Shown piece after piece: positions 1-5,579 of a DNA stretch of 5,579 bases. This DNA comes from an uncultured Selenomonadales bacterium. Lineage in GTDB: Bacteria; Bacillota_C; Negativicutes; Selenomonadales; Selenomonadaceae. The stretch is from the NCBI GenBank assembly GCA_937916025.1, contig CALGGX010000419.1, positions 1-5,579 of the forward strand, given 5' to 3'. Position 1 is the stretch's first letter, and the number at the start of each line of letters is the position of its first letter. Both the position numbers and the translations under genes were made by a program. The notes beneath the pieces were generated by a model. That model had not been told where the DNA came from and ran no database searches. It saw only the letters and a list, made by a program, of their open reading frames with translations.

Positions 1-52
1 CGGCATACGAGATGTAGCCGTGACTGGAGTTCAGACGTGTGCTCTTCCGATC
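1..52 (+). other. Illumina P7/TruSeq index adapter (sequencing artefact)
   Basis: This is synthetic library sequence, not genome. Positions 1-13 (cggcatacgagat) match the inner end of the Illumina P7 oligo. Positions 14-19 (gtagcc) sit exactly where the 6-base index lies; read in reverse they give GGCTAC, which I recall as TruSeq index 11. Positions 20-52 match the read-2 primer site that starts gtgactggagttc and ends gctcttccgatc. Base 53 is c where the adapter would continue with t, so the insert begins at 53. The contig end was therefore built from an untrimmed read, and the natural sequence left of 53 is missing. The adapter supplies the last six residues (IGRAHV) and the TGA stop of the apparent minus-strand ORF. 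Confidence 0.98.
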
Positions 53-144
53 CCGTTGACTGTATCGCCGTCTCCCGCCAAAATCACATCGCGCTGATTG
101 GAACCGACGATCGTCTCGTTGTTTGAGCCCTTGATGTTGCCGAC
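53..144 (-). repeat. RTX-like block of module 3, cut short
   Basis: The protein reads GNIKGSNNETIVGSNQRD, then VILAGDGDTVNG, and stops at the adapter junction. It lines up with GNLDGSEGESLIGSSGNDIIFAGGNDSVLGN of module 1, so the next genuine residues are expected to continue an RTX turn (GxGxD). The apparent ending IGRAHV after NG is adapter translation. Confidence 0.8.
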
Positions 145-888
145 AATGAGATTGTTGTCGACGGTTGAAGTGCTTGCATCGATCGGCTTCAGAGAATCGC
201 TTCCGATCTCGGCGAGCTTGGTAAAGTAAAGCCCGAGTTGAGACGTGCCGCCGCTGCCGATCAAGACGATGTTGATGTAATTGTCCTCGCCGTTTTCTGC
301 AGAGACGCGCGCGAGCATATTGCGAGCGATCCGATCGAGCCCCCGTCTGAAATATTCCGTGGTGGTTTCGCTTGTAATGATGCTGCCGATTGACGGGATC
401 ACCGAGCGCAGTTGCTTTGTCAAAGACACATTGCCGTTGTCGTCGTAAATATCGGTTACTTCGACCGCCGAGGCTTGAATGCCGCGTTCGGCCGCCGCCG
501 TCTGCACGAATGCTCCGCGCATGAAATTGAGCAAGCCGTCATTGCCGAGTGCAACGTCGAGCTGCGCGCCGAGCATCGCGAACGGATCGACGCCTGCCGC
601 AATCCACTCGGCGAATTGCGCTTTGAGCCGTTCGATCGCGCCGGTATTGAGAATATCGCCGATCACGAGTTCATCGCCGAAAACTGTCGAGATAATGCCT
701 TCGAGCCGTGAAATCACATCATCGGCAGTTGCATTTTCGCCGAGTTGTTCTCGCGCGGCAGTCAAACGTGCGGCAACATTGGTTCGGAGCGTCGCGCCGT
801 CGATCGTGAGAGTATCGCCGTCGAATGTGACATATCGGCTGATGACGTTATAAATCGTATTGGCAAGGTTATCGGCATAGAACTCGAT
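53..888 (-). repeat. Composite module, copy 3 (truncated by adapter)
   Basis: Residues 1564-1842. The helix-rich part (172-888) has NVISRYVTFDGDTLTIDGAT (tyrosine 1582), NATADDVISRL (1615), the beta-like NYINIVLIGSGG and GSDSLKPIDAS (IDAS at 1799-1802). It is closest to copy 2 at its start (YVTFDGDTLTIDGA against YISFDGNTVNIDGA, and ATADDVI against PTADDVI) and closest to copy 1 at its end (GSDSLKPIDAS against GTDSLLPIDAS). The sequence then enters the expected RTX-like block and is cut at the adapter. By analogy, a beta-rich region should follow in the intact gene. Confidence 0.83.
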
Positions 889-3800
889 GTAGTCAATGTC
901 CTGCATATCGACATTGGCGAGTTCGTCGGCGGAGCCCGCCCACACGACGTTGCCGGTATCGAGGCGAATGATCGACGTGCCGTCCGCGCTGACGCTGTAA
1001 CTTGTACTGTTGGAGCCGTCGACATCGGCAATTGCAATCGTATTGCCCGCGCTCAGTCCGACAATGTCGTCAACCCAATCGATGTCGTGATTTTCGTTGT
1101 AACGGACGACGATATCGAGGTTGCCGTCGGTTGCAATCACATTGTTTTGGACGACCGCCGCGCCCGTAAAGCCCGTCAAAGTTGTCTCGTTGTTAAGCCG
1201 GTAAACATCGGCACCGGTCGGCGCGATCGCCTTATTGGCGTTGACGGCGGTGATCTTATGGAGCTTCATATTTGAGAGGTTCACCAAGAGATTGGCACTG
1301 TCGCCGAGCTCGTTATTGATGATTGAAATTTTGTTTTCGCCGTCGACGCTTATATTCAACGCGCCGCCTTCGATGGCGGTTTGAATCAACTCGAGCGACT
1401 CGATGCGCGGCAATTGCAGAACATCGCTTGACTCATCGAAGCCGAATTTAAAGCCGGTAACGGTATTGCCGCCCTCTTCAGGGAACGTAACCAATTCCCG
1501 CACGTCATTATCTTCGAGCTCGAGCAGAGAATCGTTATGCCCGCGAACGTTCAACAATGTGAACCCCTCGGTGGTTGCGGCGTTTTTCAACGTCACGGTT
1601 TCGCCCTCGGACGTCAAGATGATATCGTTGCCGCTTGCAACGGTGGTAAAATCATGCGCGCTGAGCGAAGTATTTTCGCCCGCGAAATACACCTCGGCAC
1701 CGGTGATGCTGTAGAATTGATCGCTGTTGATAAACGCCGTCCGAATCAATTGATCGCCGTCTTTGATCAAAACATCCGCGCGGACGGTAGAGTACGGCAC
1801 ATTCGACGTACTTGATACGTCTGCGCCCTCGACGGTATTTTGACCGATCAAGCGCAAACAGCCCTCGCCGTTTCTGAGTTCGAGTTCATGGCGGTCGAAG
1901 GTATACTGCAGATCGTTGATATTGCCGTCGACGAGAAACACGACGTCGCTGTTGGTATAATCGATGGTCAAGCCGCCGTTACTTTCTTTGGCGACTTCAA
2001 AGCCGTACGCCTTGGTGCTGCTGACGGACGAGAGCCCGACGTACTCGCGGGTGTGGGCGTCGTCGAAAAATGTACTGTCGATGTAAGCGGCAAAAGCGTC
2101 TGCAATGCCGTTGACGGTGGCGGGGATTGTGTCGTTGATGTTGATGGTACCGCTGCCGCTTGCGAGCACGATGCGATCGTTGATGCCCGCGCCGCTGTAG
2201 ATCGTATCGTTGGCGTCGGCAAAGATCATATCGCGATACGGACTGCCGACGATGTAAGTTCCGAGCGTGTTGTCGAGCGCATTGAAAATCCAATTGGTGC
2301 CGAACGGGGCGTTTGAAGCGTCGATGGTGCCGCCGTTATTGGCAATGTAAATGCCGAAGTCGAGGGTATCGGTCGAGCCGTTGACGACGACATCCATATG
2401 CTCGGCGGAATTGGAATCGGCTCGGAGATGTGTTTCGATGCGCGTCTTGAAATCAGCCCAGACCTTGTTGGCAATGTTGACGGCGCGCTCGGAGGCGAAT
2501 ATCTGATTGAAGATGGTATCGAGCATCAACTGTTCGGAGACGGAATCGCCGTCGCTGACGATCTTTGAAATATCCTGAGCGGAGATTTGCGCGCCGAGCT
2601 GATTGATGATCGGATTGATGATGTTTTGATACAGGAAGGCTGACATGCCGCTGCCGAACGAATTGAAAAGCCCCTCGACGATATCGGTATTGTTGGCGAT
2701 ATCGGCATTTAGGCGCGCTTTGAGGTTGTCGATGGTGTTTTGACTGAAGACATCGGCGAGCGTCAAGTTGAAGCGACTGTCGAGAGCGGCGTCGAGCAAT
2801 GCGATCACGTCGTCGGCGGTTGGGTTTTCGATGTTGACGAGTTGAGCCTTCATCTCGTTAAGACGCGTCGAAATGGCTGAACGAATGCCCGCTCCGTCGA
2901 TGTTGACGGTATTGCCGTCGAAGGAAATATACGTTTTCAACTGTTGAAGTAAGCCCTCAAATTTAGTTTCGAGGACATCAGCTGCGTAAATATCCATGAC
3001 ATTGACGGCGGAAACATCATCGCCCGACCACACGACGGTAGAATCGGAATCGTCTATGCGTTCGATGGCGGTTCCGGTGCTGTTGACGGCATAATTCCTT
3101 AAGATGATATCGGCGCCGACGAAAGTGCCGACGGAGAAAGTATCGCCCGCCTTCATGCCCGTGACGGAATGGATAGACTTATATTCGTTATTGATGGGTG
3201 CGTCCTTGGAAATTTCGATGGAGACATTGCCGTTGGTATTGAAGGCGACGTCATTGAAATGAGTGGAGCCGGTGAAATTATTAATGGTAGCGGCACCGTC
3301 GAAGAGATAAGCCTCATTGTCGGCGTTTAGTGAATCGATGACGGCATTATCGGCGACGACGCGAGTATCATAACTTCTGCTGTCGCCGTTGAGCTCGAAA
3401 GAATGAATGATGCGCGTAGTTTCATAATCGGCTTGTGGCGTCCGAGCGATGATGACATGATTAACAAGGAAATAATCGTTGCCGACGGAGCTGAAGATAT
3501 TGATGCCGTTGACGGTGAACCCTGCGGAATCGGCGATGAGAGTGGCGTCATCGTTTAGGAAATAATGATTGATGCCGTCGACCGCCGCGATGGAGTTGCC
3601 GCTGTTGAGCGCAATGAACTTTTCGCCGTCGACGAGCAGATCCGCGCGGACGGTGTCGAATTGTTGAGTGTCGACGCTGACGGAGCCGCTTTCGACGACA
3701 GGGAAAAACATCGAGACGTCGCCGTTCTCGACAGTCAAGCCGTAATCGCCGAAGTGCACGGCAAGATCATTGATATCGCCGTCAACGACCGTGAGTTGAT

Positions 3801-5579
3801 CGGGCGTCCCGTCGTCGAGCTCAAAGCCGCCTTCAAAGCCGATCACGGTCGAATTGCCGCCGGTCGAAATGCCGATCGCCTGTTGCGTGTGATTGTCTTT
3901 AAAGATCGCGCCCGTGACGGTTGTATATTCAAAGCCGCTGTTCGGATCGGTGATTGTACCGGTTTCGACGGTCGAATTGCCGTCCTCAATGATGATCAGA
4001 TCATTGCCGCCGTTGCCGAGGACGGAATCGTTGCCGCCCGCGAAGATGATATCGTTGCCGCTCGAGCCGATCAGACTTTCGCCTTCCGAGCCGTCGAGAT
4101 TGCCCGCAATCAGAATGCGAAACGCCTCGACTGTGTCATTGGAAGCATCGATCGGCAGGAGCGAATCGGTACCGAGCGCGTCGAGATCGGTGACATAAAT
4201 GCTTGCGAGATTGGGATTGAAACTGAAACTCGCGCCGTTTAGAGCGATGTTGATGTGATTGGGTTCGAGATCGTTGCCGTCTGCAAGGAGTTGATTTCTG
4301 AGCGCGCCCGTGATGATGTTGATGATCTCGTGTATATTGGCGCGGGAGTCGTCGTCAATCATATCGGTCAGCGCGGGCAAAAGCACCAGCCCGCCCGTCA
4401 AATCCAATTCGCCGTTTGAAAGGATATCGGCGGTTTTGTCGACGACTGTTTGAATGCCGCGCGTTTGAATGAACGGCATGATGATTGTGCGGTTGATGTT
4501 ATCGGCGATTGCCTCTTGCGATTCCGCCGTGAGGAGCCCGTTCAATTGCTCGAGGAGCCCGCCGACGGGATCGTAATTTTCTGCGGCGCGCCATTGCACG
4601 ACGTAATACGCGAGGAGGTTGCCGACAGCCTGCGCATTGCCGAGCAGATCGGCGGCACTCACTCCCGCGAGTCTTGTCAACATGGCGTCGATCGGCTCTC
4701 CGATGACGGCGACGGCGGCGGCGATTTCTTCTGCCGAGTTGAGAGTATAAGCCTCCGCGCCTTCGTAAGTCGATGTAACTGCCGAGGTGAATGCCGCGCG
4801 GACGGTCGAGAGTTGGGGTTGTGCGTTATTGACGAACGATTGCAGGTCGATGTTGACGGTTTTCGTATCGCTGTCGTAAGAGACGTACTTGTTGATGTAA
4901 GTCAAGAGATTGGTTGCGATTTGCGCATTGGTCATTGAACCGGTCACTCCTTTCGTATTTCCGAACGTTGTTTCCTGTTCCAACTCGCCGAGTTCTGCAA
5001 CGGGTTTCTGCTCGACAATCGCCGCGAGTTGATCATTGGACGCCTCGACTTCAAACAGCTCGATCGAAGTATCACAGAACAGGATCGAGCCGCCGCCGAT
5101 CTTCATGAGCACGTGCTCGCCGCTCTGTTCGACCGAATCATACTCGAAATCGAGCTCCGTACTCTTGTTGAAGCCGAAGATGGTATCATTGCCGTCACCT
5201 GCCGCGTATTGAACGAGCTCCTTGCCGCCCGCGAGGCTGATTGCATCATTGCCGCCGCCGCCGTTGATTGTCACTCCGCTCCCGCGATTCATCTCGATGA
5301 TGACATCGTCGTCCGCGCCGCCGTTAATCGTAATGTTGAGCACGCCGTAATTGTAAATGAGATCGCGATCGTCTTCGCCGTTGATCACGACATTCGCCGC
5401 GAAGTTGATGATGGCGTCAAGGCCCGCGCCGCCGTTGATTGTCGCGCGATTGCCTGTGGCGAGATTGAAAATGTCATCGTGCCCCGCGCCGCCGTTGATG
5501 TAAACATCTGTCGCGTCGTTTTTGAGCGTATCGTGTCCGGTGCCGCCGTAAATATCGGAGTTTGCGCCGCGATTGTAGA
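53..5579 (-). CDS. Giant RTX-like repeat protein, partial at both ends
   Basis: One minus-strand frame runs without a stop from the right edge (first full codon 5577-5575, called residue 1 here) to the adapter junction, about 1,842 codons. Order: GGxGxD array (residues 1-123), GDGNDTIFGF cap (124-178), linker (179-216), module 1 (217-863), module 2 (864-1563) and the start of module 3 (1564-1842). The GGxGxDxI repeats are of the haemolysin-type calcium-binding (RTX) kind, which in known proteins fold into a parallel beta-roll that binds Ca2+. The protein is rich in D, N, G, T and I. I find only two cysteines (residues 168 and 1240) and no obvious long hydrophobic segment, as is usual for exported proteins. 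Known RTX proteins often leave by type I secretion using a C-terminal signal, but that end is missing here. The GTG at 5388-5386 is not credible as a start: repeats continue upstream in frame and no Shine-Dalgarno precedes it. A surface adhesin or S-layer-like role is inference; no enzymatic motif was recognised. Confidence 0.93.
1321..1476 (-). repeat. Extra GF cap submodule, copy 4 (module 2 only)
   Basis: The protein reads EEGGNTVTGFKFGFDESSD, then VLQLPRIESLELI and GGALNISVDGENKISI. It resembles the cap at 3700-3867 (GGNSTVIGFEGGF) more than anything at the matching place in module 1, where no such element occurs between VRAD and FTG. It accounts for most of the extra length of module 2. 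Duplication or insertion of this submodule is inference. Confidence 0.58.
1846..2007 (-). repeat. Diverged GF cap submodule, copy 3 (inside module 2)
   Basis: The protein reads YGFEVAKESNGGLTIDY, then a DVVFLVDGNINDLQYTF stretch and a LELRNGEGCLRL hairpin. It occupies the place of the module 1 cap and shares VDG-[DN]-INDL and the following L-x-[VL]-x-NG turn with it, but the GGN-[ST]-TV-x-GF entry has decayed to a lone GF. Recognised mainly by position and by the INDL landmark. Confidence 0.5.
2134..2265 (-). repeat. RTX-like block of module 2 (degenerate)
   Basis: The protein reads TLGTYIVGSPYRDMIFADAND, then TIYSGAGINDRIVLASGSGTI. The frame of the RTX pattern is kept (D-x-I spacing, SGAGINDRI), but the glycines before the first two aspartates are replaced (PYRD, DAND). 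One fairly canonical turn remains, so any calcium site is likely weaker than in the module 1 block. The upstream GNxxGS motif present in modules 1 and 3 has also drifted (FNALDNTLG). Confidence 0.7.
3700..3867 (-). repeat. GF cap submodule, copy 2 (inside module 1)
   Basis: The protein reads STGGNSTVIGFEGGFELDD, followed by a D-x-L-T-V strand, VDGDINDL, and an LTVENGDVSMFF hairpin. It matches the plan of the cap at 5044-5208 (GDGNDTIFGF, then strands, then G-x-x-S) and is closest to the copy at 1321-1476 (GGNTVTGFKFGFDESSD). It follows the RTX-like block of module 1 after about 33 residues, as expected for a beta-roll cap. Confidence 0.6.
3967..4104 (-). repeat. RTX-like block of module 1
   Basis: The protein reads GNLDGSEGESLIGSSGND, then IIFAGGNDSVLGNGGNDLIIIEDGN in overlapping RTX fashion. 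This is the best-preserved internal block: SSGNDIIFA, GGNDSV and GNGGNDLI each keep a G-x-[DN]-D-x-[IV] core, so calcium binding is plausible. It lies between the helical domain and the beta-rich region, the same place as the blocks at 2134-2265 and 53-144. The line-up with those is direct: IGSSGNDIIFAGGNDSV, VGSPYRDMIFADANDTI and VGSNQRDVILAGDGDTV. Confidence 0.82.
5044..5208 (-). repeat. GDGNDTIxGF cap submodule, copy 1
   Basis: Residues 124-178 of the protein read YAAGDGNDTIFGFNKSTEL, then a beta-rich stretch with SGEHVLMKIGGGSILF. The pattern is a last RTX-like turn (GDGNDTI), a GF turn, alternating hydrophobic residues, then a G-x-G-S-I-x-[LF] strand, and it looks like a closing element of the preceding beta-roll. 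Similar GGN-[ST]-TV-x-GF elements recur at 3700-3867 and 1321-1476, with a diverged one at 1846-2007. One of the two cysteines (residue 168, in LFCDTS) lies here. A linker rich in E, Q and T (4930-5043) follows before module 1. Confidence 0.72.
5209..5579 (-). repeat. N-terminal RTX-like array, six units of 18-20 residues
   Basis: In protein order the units begin IYGGTGHD, INGGAGHD, INGGAGLD, INGEDDRD, INGGADDD and INGGGGND. Their isoleucine codons start (minus strand) at 5553, 5499, 5439, 5385, 5328 and 5268, giving spacings of 18, 20, 18, 19 and 20 residues. Two RTX nonapeptides make one 18-residue coil of a beta-roll, so each unit looks like one coil: a canonical GGxGxDxI half plus a degenerate half such as INFAANV or ISLAGGKE. 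The D that follows GGxGx is kept in every unit, while the G positions are lost in INGEDDRD and INGGADDD. The array runs off the right edge, so the number of units upstream is unknown. Calcium binding is inferred from the family. Confidence 0.88.

Larger units (their letters stand above)
889..2988 (-). repeat. Composite module, copy 2 (about 700 residues)
   Basis: Residues 864-1563. The helix-rich part (2314-2988) has LKTYISFDGNTVNIDGAG (tyrosine 883), NPTADDVIALL (918), a closing EHMDVVVNGS strand and GGTIDAS (IDAS at 1085-1088). An RTX-like block follows at 2134-2265. The beta-rich part (889-2133) repeats the landmarks of copy 1: VDGNINDL (1216), VRADVLIKDG (1265), FTGAAVV (1470) and VVWAGS (W at 1546). 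It is about 90 residues longer than in copy 1. Most of the excess lies between the VRAD and FTG landmarks (204 against 124 residues), where an extra GF cap submodule sits at 1321-1476. The second cysteine (1240) is here. The joining segment ADELANVDMQDIDYIEFYADN leads straight into copy 3. Confidence 0.82.
2989..4929 (-). repeat. Composite module, copy 1 (about 647 residues)
   Basis: Residues 217-863. The first part (4141-4929) is predicted by eye to be helix-rich. It starts NAQIATNLLTYINKYVSYD, carries NSAEEIAAAV at residue 280, and closes with a beta-like NHINIALNG and then GTDSLLPIDAS (IDAS at 476-479). An RTX-like block follows at 3967-4104. The remainder (2989-3966) is beta-rich, with landmarks VDGDINDL (598), VRADLLVDG (643), FTGSTHF (768) and VVWSGD (W at 850). 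Each landmark has a counterpart in copy 2 in the same order. I do not recognise the helical domain. In this copy it is longer (245 residues from the YVSYD tyrosine to IDAS) than in copies 2 and 3. Confidence 0.82.

Noticed and set aside
31..33. TGA stop codon ending the minus-strand frame
   Set aside because: It lies inside the read-2 primer portion of the adapter, so it is not a natural stop.
762..1037. 91-codon minus-strand open frame in another frame (also those at 1968-2222, 1997-2293, 2226-2474)
   Set aside because: Compositional by-products rich in S, T, P, R and A that overlap the long frame, which alone has repeat structure and recognisable motifs.
745..1275. 176-codon plus-strand open frame
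   Set aside because: Same complementary register as the real gene. The sense strand here carries clear module landmarks (FTG, VVWAG), so the antisense reading is a shadow.
3565..4242. 225-codon plus-strand open frame as a possible antisense gene
   Set aside because: It is in exact complementary register with the RTX-like gene, starts without a clear ribosome-binding site, and its translation shows no recognisable domain. It is a codon-bias shadow.
4450..4938. 162-codon plus-strand open frame with an MNAARLNERHDD start
   Set aside because: Complement of the helical domain of module 1 in the same register; no start signal and no family resemblance.
5251..5499. Recurring ccgccgttgat strings, considered as a CRISPR array or tandem DNA repeat
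   Set aside because: The strings encode INGG in frame, the spacing varies by whole codons (54, 57, 60 bases), and the intervals are coding repeats rather than unique spacers.
53..5579. Promoters, terminators, RNA genes or insertion sequences within the window
   Set aside because: No intergenic space exists. I saw no transposase-like product, no inverted-repeat pair with target duplications, and no tRNA- or rRNA-like segment.
53..5579. Assigning a named function (RTX toxin, protease, lipase, ice-binding adhesin)
   Set aside because: No catalytic motif such as HExxH or GxSxG in a credible context was seen, and both termini are missing, so only the RTX-like repeat architecture can be supported.

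Overview
The window is one long stretch of protein-coding sequence on the minus strand. It is capped at its left end by 52 bases of synthetic Illumina library adapter. Positions 1-52 are a P7/TruSeq-type index adapter: a partial P7 flow-cell sequence, a 6-base index gtagcc, and the read-2 primer site. Everything from 53 to 5579 reads as one uninterrupted minus-strand frame of about 1,842 codons. The frame is open at the right edge, so the N-terminus lies outside. On the left it is cut by the adapter, so the C-terminus is lost. The TGA at 31-33 that appears to end the frame is adapter sequence, and the GTG at 5388 that appears to start it is internal.

The protein is a giant, acidic, almost cysteine-free RTX-like (haemolysin-type calcium-binding repeat) protein, probably exported or surface-associated. 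Reading N to C (right to left on the map), it begins with an array of about six GGxGxD-type units at an 18-20 residue spacing (5209-5579). A 'GDGNDTIxGF' cap (5044-5208) and a short linker (4930-5043) follow. Then comes a very large composite module that repeats: copy 1 at 2989-4929, copy 2 at 889-2988, and the start of copy 3 at 53-888. Each module holds an alpha-helix-rich domain of about 200-260 residues that I do not recognise, a short junction ending in IDAS, a short RTX-like block, and a long beta-rich region. The two measurable module periods are about 650 and 700 residues. A smaller GF-containing cap submodule recurs inside the modules and largely explains why copy 2 is longer.

The sequence suggests a bacterium of moderate GC content from a shotgun or metagenomic assembly. 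RTX-like giants carrying 'YAAGDGNDTIxGF' caps remind me of those in Negativicutes (Selenomonas relatives), but that is recollection, not evidence in this window. No second gene, RNA gene, promoter, terminator, CRISPR array or mobile element is visible. The long open frames on the plus strand are shadows of this gene.
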